A DNA stretch of 64,000 nt from Filobacillus milosensis (GTDB lineage Bacteria > Bacillota > Bacilli > Bacillales > Alkalibacillaceae). The DNA lies in the NCBI RefSeq assembly GCF_004402015.1, contig NZ_SOPW01000006.1:62001-126000 (forward strand), given 5' to 3'. The notes below the pieces were generated by a model. The model did not search any database. It was not told where the DNA came from and saw only the letters and a program-made list of their open reading frames with translations. Both the position numbers and the translations under genes were made by a program. Each line of letters begins with the position of its first letter. Positions within the stretch are counted from its first letter, which is position 1. Below, one piece after another: positions 8,564 to 17,023 of the stretch.

Positions 8564-9733
8564 ATGTGGGAAAAAGTCTATCAAAAGATTGATGAGCTGT
8601 ACGACAAAATGGTGGAAGATCGTCGTTACTTGCACCAGCACCCTGAGCTCTCGTTTAAAGAAAAAGAAACCTCAAAATATATTCGCCAAAGATATGATGA
8701 ATTAGGGATTCCATACAAAAGTAATATTGGCGGTTATGGTATAGTCGCTCGAATCGATGGTGGTAAACCTGGTAAGACTGTGGCATTAAGAGCTGATTTC
8801 GATGCTTTACCTATTCATGAAGAAAACGATGTACCTTATAAATCAAAAGTTGACGGAGTCATGCATGCGTGTGGACATGATGGGCATACAGCTACATTAT
8901 TAGGTGTGGCTGAAGCTGTAAATTCATATAAAGATGAGTTAGAAGGTACTATGGTGTTCATTCACCAGCCAGCAGAAGAATATGCTCCAGGTGGAGCTAA
9001 ACCAATGATTGAAGATGGTGCGTTAGAAGGTGTCGATGCTGTATTCGGCACACATTTATGGGCGAACACTGAATTAAATGTGATTGAAACAACACGTGGT
9101 CCTTTTATGGCCGGTACTGATCGTTTTGAAATTGTATTTAAAGGCAAAGGCGGGCATGGCGCTATGCCGCATCAGACAAAAGATCCAGTAGTCATGGCCG
9201 GGCAGGCAATCGTTGAATTACAACAATTAGTTAGTCGACGAATCGACCCATTATTACCAGCTGTTTTAACCATAGGTGTTGTTGAAGCTGGTGAAGCGTT
9301 TAATGTCATTCCAGATACGGCAACATTAAAAGGAACTGTTCGTTTCTTAGATATACCTGTACAAGATCAAATCATTGAAGAAATGCATAAAGTTCTTAAG
9401 GGGATAGCTGTCAGTTATGGTGCTGAGTATGAGTTAGACTATTTCAAGGGCTATCCACCTGTGGTCAATCATGATGAAGAAACAGGTTATTATCTAAATG
9501 AGGGAAGTGAAATACCTGGTGTTAAAGAAGCTAGAGAAATCCCTCCTGTTATGGGTGGAGAAGACTTTGCTTATTATTTAGAAGAACGTCCAGGATCCTT
9601 CTTCTTTACTGGAGCACAAATTGAAGGGCACGAATACCCACACCATCACCCTAAATTTGATATTGATGAACGTGCTTTACCTACTGCAGCAAAAGCCCTT
9701 CTACATGGTTACAAAAAATATCAAGCTAAATAA
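8564..9733 (+). CDS. M20 family amidohydrolase (YhaA/HipO-like)
   Basis: 389 residues. Zinc peptidase/amidohydrolase of the M20D type, which removes N-acyl groups from amino acids or related amides in the cytoplasm. Visible metal-site features are HACGHDGHT (Cys103, His105), the QPAEEYAPGG motif (Glu138-139), GTHLWAN, and the late VMGGEDFAYYLEERPGSFFFTG segment. A dimerisation domain lies about 180-290. A GGGGG-rich SD precedes the ATG. In B. subtilis the similar yhaA is next to the ecs operon, which also lies nearby here, so orthology is likely. The true substrate is not known. Confidence 0.85.
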   Translation: MWEKVYQKIDELYDKMVEDRRYLHQHPELSFKEKETSKYIRQRYDELGIPYKSNIGGYGIVARIDGGKPGKTVALRADFDALPIHEENDVPYKSKVDGVMHACGHDGHTATLLGVAEAVNSYKDELEGTMVFIHQPAEEYAPGGAKPMIEDGALEGVDAVFGTHLWANTELNVIETTRGPFMAGTDRFEIVFKGKGGHGAMPHQTKDPVVMAGQAIVELQQLVSRRIDPLLPAVLTIGVVEAGEAFNVIPDTATLKGTVRFLDIPVQDQIIEEMHKVLKGIAVSYGAEYELDYFKGYPPVVNHDEETGYYLNEGSEIPGVKEAREIPPVMGGEDFAYYLEERPGSFFFTGAQIEGHEYPHHHPKFDIDERALPTAAKALLHGYKKYQAK

Positions 9734-9735
9734 AC

Positions 9736-9768
9736 AAAAATCTCGCGATATCAACTCGCGAGATTTTT
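9736..9768. terminator. Bidirectional terminator between amidohydrolase and yitT-like gene
   Basis: Stem AAAAATCTCGCG with CGCGAGATTTTT, loop about 9 bases, lying between two convergent genes and usable from both sides. Confidence 0.85.
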
Positions 9769-9770
9769 TA

Positions 9771-10625
9771 TTAAGACGTTTGATAAAATCCTGTCCCTAA
9801 GACTTCCGATGAATCCATAACAATTACGAATGCATCAGGATCAGCTTCCTTAATAGTGCGCTTCAACTTACCAATCTCAGTCTGGTTAACTACGCACATT
9901 AAAACTGGCCGATCTTGTTCTGTAAAGCCCCCTTGAGCTGAAATGCGGGTCACGCCACGATCAACTTTTTCATATATAGCCTGCTGAACTTCACGATGCA
10001 TGCCTGATACAATAAGTGTTGCTTTTGATCTACTGAAACCGGTCTGTACAAAGTCAATCGACTTACTTGTCATAAATAAACCGATTAATGCAAATAAACC
10101 TAATTCAACATCAAACACCAGAATAGCTGTTAAAACGATAACTCCATCGATAATAGCTAAACTTGCACCAAGTGATAAATTAGAATATTTATAAATCATC
10201 TGTGCGATTAGTGATGTTCCCCCGGTTGAAGCATCCCCAAGGTATACAATTCCTAATCCGACCCCAACACCGATACCTCCAAATACTGAAGCTAATATAA
10301 TTTCTCCAGATATCGGTTCCATGTTCCTCGTTATAAATACAAAGAACGGTAAAATAAGTGAGCCAGCCACCGAACGAAAAGCTGAAGCTCTACCTAGTAA
10401 ATAAAAAGCACATAATAAAACTGGAATGTTAATTCCCCAAATAACATACGCAGGTTCTAATCCAAATAAAGCTTGAGTGATTGTACTGATCCCGCTTACG
10501 CCACCTGCTGCAATATAATTAGGAAGTAAAAATCCATTATAAGAAAATGCTACAATGGCTGACCCTACGACGATATATAAAAGCTGTTGCCATACAGGGA
10601 CTCGTCCATTATGTCTTGTTACCAT
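9771..10625 (-). CDS. YitT family membrane protein
   Basis: 284 residues. Five to six membrane helices (about 12-180) form the YitT_membrane (DUF161) domain, with the repeated glycine-rich pattern GGVSGISTITQ and GDASTGGTSLIAQ. A C-terminal soluble DUF2179 domain (about 205-284) contains RGVTRISAQGGFTEQDRPVLMCVV and ends in VMDSSEVLGTGFY. Several paralogues usually exist per Bacillus genome and substrates are not established. It is transcribed alone, convergent with the amidohydrolase, with its 5' side next to an interspersed repeat. Confidence 0.85.
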   Translation of the reverse strand: MVTRHNGRVPVWQQLLYIVVGSAIVAFSYNGFLLPNYIAAGGVSGISTITQALFGLEPAYVIWGINIPVLLCAFYLLGRASAFRSVAGSLILPFFVFITRNMEPISGEIILASVFGGIGVGVGLGIVYLGDASTGGTSLIAQMIYKYSNLSLGASLAIIDGVIVLTAILVFDVELGLFALIGLFMTSKSIDFVQTGFSRSKATLIVSGMHREVQQAIYEKVDRGVTRISAQGGFTEQDRPVLMCVVNQTEIGKLKRTIKEADPDAFVIVMDSSEVLGTGFYQTS

Positions 10626-10743
10626 CTTGTTTTCCCTCTCTCTGTCAAAACTACCGTGATGATTTTAACACTAGTCCTATAGTTTGTGAATAACAGCGGA
10701 TAAACGCTTTAACGTATTAACTTGATCAATTGAAGGAGTTTGT

Positions 10744-10938
10744 TGTTGATTCTACGAATAGCTACAGGCGGGCGCTTTCCGCGGGCACGGCCTCAACGAA
10801 GGTACATCAATGAATTCGCTTCATTGCACCTTTGCACCGAGGAAGCTTACTGCGAAGCAATACTAGTAGACGCAGGTGCATCTAACGTGATTTTCGGCTC
10901 GTGCTGTTTCAGCAGGAGTCGCCGCCTTTCGCTTTTCT
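10744..10938 (+). repeat. GC-rich interspersed element, copy 1
   Basis: The intergenic stretch 10626-11038 holds no gene. Its centre is a GC-rich block with the ends GCTACAGGCGGGCGCTTTCC and AGGAGTCGCCGCCTTTCGC, which are imperfect inverted repeats of each other. The same ends, in reverse orientation, bound a block at 35645-35809. The block is noncoding and much richer in GC than the flanks. Similar intergenic elements are, from memory, widespread in Bacillaceae genomes. It separates ecsB from the yitT-like gene, where B. subtilis has ecsC. Confidence 0.8.
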
Positions 10939-10998
10939 CAGAACAATATCTACTTATAATTTTCACTATAAAATCTCGTTACGTTTTAAGGGTCCTAT

Positions 10999-11033
10999 AA
11001 AAAACATGTATGCCCATATTATGGACATACATG
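10999..11033 (-). terminator. Terminator of ecsAB
   Basis: Long hairpin CATGTATG...CATACATG with a CCATAATATGG centre, followed on the minus strand by six U residues. It lies a few bases after the ecsB stop codon. Confidence 0.8.
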
Positions 11034-11038
11034 CAACT

Positions 11039-12259
11039 TTAACTCATGCGTTCTATTCTCGATTTTACATAAAAATTTTCAAAAACTAGGGTAAAAATTA
11101 ATCCTATTCCCCCATAGATTACTGCACCAACTATATCTGTGGCTATGATAAACATGATGAATAAAACCATTACTTTAACCAACATAAGCAAAAAGATTAA
11201 TTGATGTACAGCTTTTTTCCTTATATCTGATTCAACAGGATACAGCTGAACCCAATCAATCGTTTTATGGTGATTGTAAATCGTTATAAATTGAAAACCT
11301 GTTACAAATAAAAATAACAGCGCAAATATGAGCTTGCCCCAAAAAATAGGAACCCAGAAAGTAAAGAAGACTGTCAGCAACATTAATCTTAAGTACATCC
11401 CAAAATAATCTCCGTTTCTGACAAACGTAATTAAATAGAGATAAATATAAGTACTCGATTGATCAAATTTAATTGGCTGTGTAACTAGCCTGACTAGAGC
11501 GTGACGCTTCTTAGGTTTTCGTCTTAAATCTGGAACATCTGTCGACATATTCGCAATTCGATAAAAAAACTGCAACCTGGCATCCTCTTTTTCAATTAAA
11601 ACATCCCATGGCAAACTATATTTCTGATAGATATTCCAATAGTTAAGGAATGCTACTCCAACAATTAATGTACCCGCAATAATTGATAACATTATCTCTC
11701 CATTAACTAAGAAAAACACGAGCATCACATTAATAACAAACCTGACAGCTAAATCTAAGTAATGTATTCGTTGATCACGAGTTTTCTCTAAAAAGCAGAC
11801 CGCAAGTAAGTTACCGACTTTAACAGCAATTAAAGCTCCTAAAATGACTAATAAATAACTAGCATCCACTTCACCATAAAGTTTTAAATAAAGTGGCGTA
11901 AAGACAAAGAGAAATATTGCTAACCAATACCCTTGCATGATCAAGCTATAAACCATACCATTTCGAATATACGGGTTTAGGCGATTTTCAACACTTAATA
12001 AAAACACAGTATCTGCTTCTTTAAAGAATGTACGTACAGGACTGTGCGTTAACAACACACCTAAGACGCCCGCCATAATCCAATCGACTCTTAACGTGTA
12101 TGGGACCGTTTCTAGCCACTGCTGATAGAAATAAGCACCGGCCGCCACAAAAAAGATCAGAGCGAAAGCTAAATGATCATTAAAAATTAATCTTAAATAA
12201 CGACTCACCATTTTGACATGACTACTAAATCGTTCTTTCCATAACTGATTCGTATCCAT
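11039..12259 (-). CDS. ecsB: EcsB, ABC transporter membrane subunit
   Basis: 406 residues with many hydrophobic helices in three groups (about 27-60, 105-215, 270-395) and little soluble sequence, as in EcsB. The start overlaps the stop of ecsA by one base, which implies translational coupling. In B. subtilis EcsAB is needed for secretion, competence and regulated intramembrane proteolysis through RasP; the exported substrate is unresolved (peptide export has been proposed). No ecsC follows; the region ends in a terminator and an interspersed element. Confidence 0.88.
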   Translation of the reverse strand: MDTNQLWKERFSSHVKMVSRYLRLIFNDHLAFALIFFVAAGAYFYQQWLETVPYTLRVDWIMAGVLGVLLTHSPVRTFFKEADTVFLLSVENRLNPYIRNGMVYSLIMQGYWLAIFLFVFTPLYLKLYGEVDASYLLVILGALIAVKVGNLLAVCFLEKTRDQRIHYLDLAVRFVINVMLVFFLVNGEIMLSIIAGTLIVGVAFLNYWNIYQKYSLPWDVLIEKEDARLQFFYRIANMSTDVPDLRRKPKKRHALVRLVTQPIKFDQSSTYIYLYLITFVRNGDYFGMYLRLMLLTVFFTFWVPIFWGKLIFALLFLFVTGFQFITIYNHHKTIDWVQLYPVESDIRKKAVHQLIFLLMLVKVMVLFIMFIIATDIVGAVIYGGIGLIFTLVFENFYVKSRIERMS

Positions 12260-12996
12260 TACTCATCGTCCTTTGTCAATTGTACGTAGATATCATCCAA
12301 ACTGGCACCAGGCATATTGAATTCTTGCTGTAATTCACTTAAGGTGCCTTTTGCTCTAATCTTTCCATGATGAATAATCACAAAACGGTCACAATACTTC
12401 TCTGCAGTTGCTAAAATATGTGTCGACATTAATACCCCTGCACCCTGCTCCTTCATTTCATTCATCGTATCTAAATATGATTGAATACCAAGTGGATCTA
12501 ATCCAACAAATGGTTCGTCCACAATATACAATGATGGTCGAACTAAAAACGCGCACATAATCATTACTTTTTGGCGCATTCCTTTTGAAAAATGTACTGG
12601 AAACCATTTGCGTTTATTCTCTAAACGAAATTCTTTTAATAAAACATTAGTACGCTCTTTATATGTTTCTTCATCAATACCATATGCCATGGCTGTTAAT
12701 CGCAAGTGTTCCTCTAACGTTAACTCTTCATATAACATTGGCATCTCAGGTATGTAAGCGAACTCTCTTCGATAAACTTCTAAATCGTCGGCTACTGATT
12801 TACCGTTTATTTTCACTGATCCTTTTTTAGGACTCATTAATCCAATAATATGTTTAATCGTCGTACTTTTTCCAGCACCATTTAGACCGATTAAACCTAC
12901 AACTTCACCTTTTTTAACCTCAAAGTCAATTCCGTGTAGAACATTCTGCTGGGTATACCCACCAACTAATTGCTGAATAGATAATAATTCACTCAT
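12259..12996 (-). CDS. ecsA: EcsA, ABC transporter ATPase
   Basis: 245 residues, close to the B. subtilis length. Walker A GLNGAGKST at 37-45, signature FSKGMRQKV, Walker B LYIVDEPF, and the switch histidine in STHI. The C-terminal tail GASLDDIYVQLTKDDE is short. It is the nucleotide-binding partner of EcsB and starts divergently from hit, with 148 bases between them, as in B. subtilis. Confidence 0.92.
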   Translation of the reverse strand: MSELLSIQQLVGGYTQQNVLHGIDFEVKKGEVVGLIGLNGAGKSTTIKHIIGLMSPKKGSVKINGKSVADDLEVYRREFAYIPEMPMLYEELTLEEHLRLTAMAYGIDEETYKERTNVLLKEFRLENKRKWFPVHFSKGMRQKVMIMCAFLVRPSLYIVDEPFVGLDPLGIQSYLDTMNEMKEQGAGVLMSTHILATAEKYCDRFVIIHHGKIRAKGTLSELQQEFNMPGASLDDIYVQLTKDDE

Positions 12997-13144
12997 ATAA
13001 TCCCTCTTTTCTATCTAACCTCACTTATTGTTTATCATACCAAAAAAATGGATAGATTTAATAGAAATGACGTATTCTTCTGTTATTCGACACAGGCTTA
13101 CGTTAAAATAAATAGTAAGAAGATGCACAAGGAGGACGTAGTTT

Positions 13145-13561
13145 ATGTCAGACTGTATATTTTGCAAAATTATCGACGGTGAAATCCCTTCAGCCAAAAT
13201 TTATGAGGACGAGCATGTATATGCCTTCTTAGACATTAGCCAAGTTACTGAGGGGCATACATTAGTTATTCCTAAAAACCACAAACAAGGCGTTTTTGAA
13301 CTTGATGAAGAAACTGCTTCAAACTTATTTAAGGCAGTACCTAAAGTAGCGAATGCTATTAAAGCCGCTTACAAGCCAAAAGGTATGAATATCCTTAATA
13401 ACAATGGTTCCTTTGCGGATCAAACTGTGTTCCATATCCACCTTCATCTCATTCCACGATATGATGAGAATGATGGATTTAAATCACAGTGGGTAACAAA
13501 TGACCAGAAATCTCCTGAGCAATTACAAGAAATAGCTGCAAATATTACTAATCATTTTTAA
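13145..13561 (+). CDS. hit: HIT family hydrolase Hit
   Basis: 138 residues of the HINT branch of histidine-triad nucleotide hydrolases. The N-terminal DCIFCKIIDGEIPSAKIYED is diagnostic and the catalytic triad is in FHIHLHLIPRY near residues 97-107. These enzymes split adenosine phosphoramidates or similar nucleotides; the role in Bacillus is unclear. An AAGGAGG site precedes the ATG. It is divergent from ecsA and followed by yhaH after about 90 bases. Confidence 0.93.
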   Translation: MSDCIFCKIIDGEIPSAKIYEDEHVYAFLDISQVTEGHTLVIPKNHKQGVFELDEETASNLFKAVPKVANAIKAAYKPKGMNILNNNGSFADQTVFHIHLHLIPRYDENDGFKSQWVTNDQKSPEQLQEIAANITNHF

Positions 13562-13653
13562 TATTTGCTAAATGTACCTTTGTCCACTATAATTCGCACT
13601 AAACATTATAAAGAAAAACGGGTATAATAACAGTAAGGATGAAAGGAGACGAT

Positions 13654-14031
13654 ATGATGGCAAGCGGGAAATCACTAATGCTCGGCGTTTTTTTTGGAAG
13701 CGTTGTCGGAGCTTCAGTATCATTACTAACTACACCTAATTCTGGTGAAGAATTACGTACTAAAGTCAAGGATCAAAGTGACCGCCTTCGTGATATTGCT
13801 CAACAAATTCGTGAAGACGGTTTAGACTTAAAAAATCAATTATCAAAAACATCAAAAGAAGGTGCAGCTCTACTAAGAGATCTTTCTGAAGATATTAAAG
13901 TATCGGTAGAAAGCTGGAAAGAAACCATTGAACCTCACCAGGAAAATTTACAAGAACACCTTCGTCAAATTGAAGAGAGTATTAAAGAGTTAGAAGATAA
14001 AGTTAAAGAAAACCCAAAACAAGAAGTGTAA
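13654..14031 (+). CDS. yhaH: YtxH-domain membrane-anchored protein YhaH
   Basis: 125 residues. One N-terminal membrane helix (MLGVFFGSVVGASVSLLTTP) is followed by a long charged helix with coiled-coil character, the YtxH pattern seen in general-stress proteins. An in-frame ATG at 13639 is unlikely because the true SD (AAAGGAGA) lies inside it; ATG at 13654 has correct spacing. A separate promoter with a perfect TATAAT (13623-13628) and a weak -35 lies just upstream. The function of the family is not known. Confidence 0.8.
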   Translation: MMASGKSLMLGVFFGSVVGASVSLLTTPNSGEELRTKVKDQSDRLRDIAQQIREDGLDLKNQLSKTSKEGAALLRDLSEDIKVSVESWKETIEPHQENLQEHLRQIEESIKELEDKVKENPKQEV

Positions 14032-14036
14032 TGATG

Positions 14037-14066
14037 AACTCGATTGCTAATTGCAATCGAGTTCTT
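14037..14066 (+). terminator. Terminator after yhaH
   Basis: 11-bp perfect stem AACTCGATTGC with GCAATCGAGTT, loop TAATT, followed by a short pyrimidine tract, directly after the yhaH stop codon. Confidence 0.7.
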
Positions 14067-14166
14067 TATGAAATTAAGAAAATCAAAAGAGATAATTTCT
14101 TTCAAATTGAGTATGGTCATTTAAAACTATAAACATTCATATTAGTATCATTATACATATGTAAAC

Positions 14167-14206
14167 AAAAAACCTATTGGTTAACAATTGCACCAATAGG
14201 TTTTTT
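14167..14206. terminator. Terminator of the OpuA-type operon
   Basis: Stem AAAAAACCTATTGGT with ACCAATAGGTTTTTT, immediately after the stop codon of the last binding-protein gene on the minus strand; symmetrical enough to act from both sides. Confidence 0.88.
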
Positions 14207-14209
14207 AAA

Positions 14210-15142
14210 TTATTCAGCTGGTTCAAGATCCTCAATTGAACTTATATCCATATATCCTGGTACTACTACGCCAATTTTAGCGCCTTCCAGATTTGGACCT
14301 AGATCAACGATATCATTTTTTACTTTATTATAGAAGTCTTTATGTGTTGCGGGTAACCAAGCTGCTAAGGTTGCATCAACATCACCGTTAGCTACCGCTT
14401 CAAATACTGCAGCAGGATCAACCGGCGTAACAGTTACATCAAATCCTTTTTGCTCCATAACTTGAGCTAACACGCTAGATGATGCACGCTCTGAATCCCA
14501 AGGTGTTGATGAAAATTCAACTTTCACACCATCAACATCTTCAACACCATCAGTCCATTGCGAAACTTTATTTTGGTTATCTTCAACCCAACGCGAAGCA
14601 ACAGCATCGATTGAATCACCAGTGTCTTTTGATTCATACATAATGGATTCCATATCTTCTACGGTCCAGTTAAATTGATCGATAATCTTGTATGCGTTAG
14701 GCTTATCTTCTTCCAAACCTTTACGTGCAAGTGTTTGGATGTTCTCTGCACCACCATAAACACCTTTAGGATCTTCCAGATATTTCAGGTCTGGAAACTT
14801 AGCAAATTTCCAGTGTGGATTCCAGCCAGTAACTATAATTGGTTCTTCGTTGTCAATAGCTTCTTCCAACGCTGTAACCATAGCAGCAGTAGAAGAGGTT
14901 TCTAGTGACCAACCATTTAAGCTATCATACTCTTTAATAGCTTTTTCAGTTGTTACTGTAATCCCTGCACCAGGTTCAATACCCGTAATTGTATATTCAA
15001 CTTCTTCACTAATGTTCTGCTTATTATCTTCTCCATCAGAACCGTTAGTATTATCACTTGTTTCATCACTTCCGCATGCTGAAATGAGTATTAATGACAA
15101 CATAGTGATGAAAATAAAGCTGTATTTCTTAATAAGAAACAT
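14210..15142 (-). CDS. Glycine betaine-binding lipoprotein, OpuAC domain order
   Basis: 310 residues. A lipoprotein signal (LILISACGSDE, lipid-modified Cys23) leads to an OpuAC-type solute-binding fold. The first half holds the ITGIEPGAGITV... GWNPHWKF... WTDGVE lobe, the second half the FSSTPWDSERASSSVL... AAWLPATH... VVPGYM lobe. That is the order I recall for B. subtilis OpuAC. The gene just upstream (15146-16066) has the same two lobes in the opposite order. The likely ligand is glycine betaine or a related compatible solute, judged by the conserved Trp-containing GWxPHWKF segment. Last gene of the operon, 3 bases after the preceding stop codon. Confidence 0.88.
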   Translation of the reverse strand: MFLIKKYSFIFITMLSLILISACGSDETSDNTNGSDGEDNKQNISEEVEYTITGIEPGAGITVTTEKAIKEYDSLNGWSLETSSTAAMVTALEEAIDNEEPIIVTGWNPHWKFAKFPDLKYLEDPKGVYGGAENIQTLARKGLEEDKPNAYKIIDQFNWTVEDMESIMYESKDTGDSIDAVASRWVEDNQNKVSQWTDGVEDVDGVKVEFSSTPWDSERASSSVLAQVMEQKGFDVTVTPVDPAAVFEAVANGDVDATLAAWLPATHKDFYNKVKNDIVDLGPNLEGAKIGVVVPGYMDISSIEDLEPAE

Positions 15143-15145
15143 AAA

Positions 15146-16066
15146 TTATTCTACACCTTTAGTCCATTCAGAAACTTTGTCTTGGTTTTCTTCAACCCAA
15201 GCTGCTGCAGCTTCTTCAGGTGATGTACCATTTTGCACTTCTAGCATAATGCTTTCCATGTCAGCAGTTTCCCAGCTGAACTGATCTAATACTTTGTACG
15301 CGTTCGGCATATCTTCTTCTAAGTCTTGACGTACCATTGTTTTAATTTCTTCTTCTCCACCGAATACACCTTCAGGATCTTCTAGATACTTAAGGTCATA
15401 CTCTGCGAATTTCCAGTGTGGAGTCCAACCAGTCACAGCGATTGGATCTTCATTGCTAATAGCTTCGCCTAATGCTGTCGCCATTGCACCACTTGAAGAA
15501 GGTACTACTGACCAGCCTTCAAGCTCTGGGTATGTTTCTACTGCTTTCTCAGCTGCTTTTACAACACCTGCACCAGCTTCAATACCTGTAATTTCTTGAC
15601 CCATTCCTTCAGCATAGTTAGATAAATCAGAAATTGTAGTTGCATCTTCCATGTATTTTGGAACAACTAAACCGATTTTTGCACCTGATAAGTTAGGGCC
15701 TAAGTCTACTAATTGATCTTTGTATTCTGCATAAAGATCACCGTGTGTCGCTGGTAACCAAGCTGCTACCATACCATCAGCATCACCTGATGCAATTGAT
15801 TGCCACATTGCAGCATTATCAATTGGAGTTAATTTTACTTCATATCCTAAATCTTCTAATACCTTACCTACAACGTTTGTTGAAGCAATTTCAGAGTCCC
15901 ACTCTACATATACTAATTCGATCTCTTTACCTTCTCCAACTTTTGTTGCTTCACCTTCGCCTTCACCGTTTCCATTACCTTCGTCATCAGAACCGCCGCA
16001 AGCAGCAAGAACTAAGACTAAAGCTAACATAGCTACTAAGCCTAATGATTTCCATGTTTTAAACAT
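15146..16066 (-). CDS. Glycine betaine-binding lipoprotein, permuted lobe order
   Basis: 306 residues. Lipoprotein signal with LVLAACGGSDDE, then an acidic linker. The first lobe (YVEWDSEIASTNVVGKVLE... VAAWLPATHGDLY... LVVPKYM) is followed by the second (ITGIEAGAGVV... GWTPHWKFAEYDLKYLEDPEGVFGG... WTKGVE at the extreme C-terminus). Both lobes are clearly homologous to those of the neighbour at 14210-15142, but their order is swapped, a circular permutation. It should bind a betaine-type osmolyte and feed the OpuAB/OpuAA-like transporter encoded upstream. The mature protein is strongly acidic. Confidence 0.88.
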   Translation of the reverse strand: MFKTWKSLGLVAMLALVLVLAACGGSDDEGNGNGEGEGEATKVGEGKEIELVYVEWDSEIASTNVVGKVLEDLGYEVKLTPIDNAAMWQSIASGDADGMVAAWLPATHGDLYAEYKDQLVDLGPNLSGAKIGLVVPKYMEDATTISDLSNYAEGMGQEITGIEAGAGVVKAAEKAVETYPELEGWSVVPSSSGAMATALGEAISNEDPIAVTGWTPHWKFAEYDLKYLEDPEGVFGGEEEIKTMVRQDLEEDMPNAYKVLDQFSWETADMESIMLEVQNGTSPEEAAAAWVEENQDKVSEWTKGVE

Positions 16067-16114
16067 GTTAAATCGACTCCCCTTTTCTAAAATAATTAAT
16101 ATTGTTTATTGTAA

Positions 16115-16132
16115 ACTTCCACATTTGGAAGT
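16115..16132 (-). promoter_or_regulatory. Intercistronic hairpin in the OpuA-type operon
   Basis: Perfect 7-bp stem ACTTCCA/TGGAAGT with a 4-base loop in the 72-base gap between the permease gene and the first binding-protein gene. It lacks a proper U run. Such hairpins often mark mRNA processing or 3'-end stabilisation that raises binding-protein output relative to the permease; that role is inferred. Confidence 0.4.
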
Positions 16133-16138
16133 AATACA

Positions 16139-17023
16139 CTATGCACTTTCCTTGTTAAGGTTTTGAGTAATACGATCAATAATAATCGCTAATATAACAA
16201 TACCTAAACCAGCTACAAACCCTGTACCAGCATTGGCACGTTGTAACGCTGATAGTACTTCACGGCCTAATCCTGGCGCACCAATCATTGAGGCAATTAC
16301 AACCATTGATAATGATAGCATCACGGTTTGGTTTACCCCGGCCATAATTGTGGTTTTAGCCATTGGTAATTCAACTTTAAATAATTTCTGTGAACCTGTT
16401 GTACCAAATGCATCTGAGGCTTCAACTAATTCTTTAGAAACTTGTCGAATCCCTAGATTAGTAAAACGAACCACAGGAGGTGTTGCGAATATAAATGACG
16501 CAAACACACCAGGAACCATACCGATTCCAAAGAACGCAACAGCCGGAATTAAGTAAACAAAGGCTGGCATCGTCTGCATAAAGTCTAATATTGGTTTGAT
16601 AATATTCTCTGCTAAATTACTTTTAGACATTAAAATTCCAACTGGAATACCTACTATAACAGAGATTAGACTTGCTACTAACACTAATGTGAAAGTTAGC
16701 ATTAATTCTTCCCATAACTGTTGGTTATAAATAAATAGCAAACCAACTAATGAGAATGTTGCTAAACCGAATTTCTTACCCGTGATGAAAAATGCTATTA
16801 AGACCACTAGTACAATCACTATACTTGGTGGAATTTCTGCTAACATATCAGCAAAATCTTCTAGTTTATCTCCGAAGTCATTTTTAATCGGATCGAAAAA
16901 CCAACTAAATTTCTCAGTAATCCATTTTACTGATTTATTTACAAACTCAGCAACAGGAAGAGTCTCCTCTTTTAATGAAGAAATAAAACTTAACACCGTT
17001 AAATGAAATAAATTAAGCATCAT
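16139..17023 (-). CDS. opuAB: OpuAB-type glycine betaine ABC permease
   Basis: 294 residues. An N-terminal amphipathic stretch precedes membrane helices from about residue 65, then the BPD_transp_1 domain with the EAA-like loop [35 protein letters not shown]. This is the ProW/OpuAB layout. The start overlaps the stop of the ATPase gene by 11 bases. It forms the transmembrane path for osmoprotectant uptake with the ATPase at 17013-18212. Confidence 0.92.
   Translation of the reverse strand: MMLNLFHLTVLSFISSLKEETLPVAEFVNKSVKWITEKFSWFFDPIKNDFGDKLEDFADMLAEIPPSIVIVLVVLIAFFITGKKFGLATFSLVGLLFIYNQQLWEELMLTFTLVLVASLISVIVGIPVGILMSKSNLAENIIKPILDFMQTMPAFVYLIPAVAFFGIGMVPGVFASFIFATPPVVRFTNLGIRQVSKELVEASDAFGTTGSQKLFKVELPMAKTTIMAGVNQTVMLSLSMVVIASMIGAPGLGREVLSALQRANAGTGFVAGLGIVILAIIIDRITQNLNKESA

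Noticed and set aside
10740-11000. 86-codon plus-strand ORF within the GC-rich element
   Set aside because: It coincides with the interspersed element, has no SD and no family similarity; the second copy of the element does not preserve the frame.
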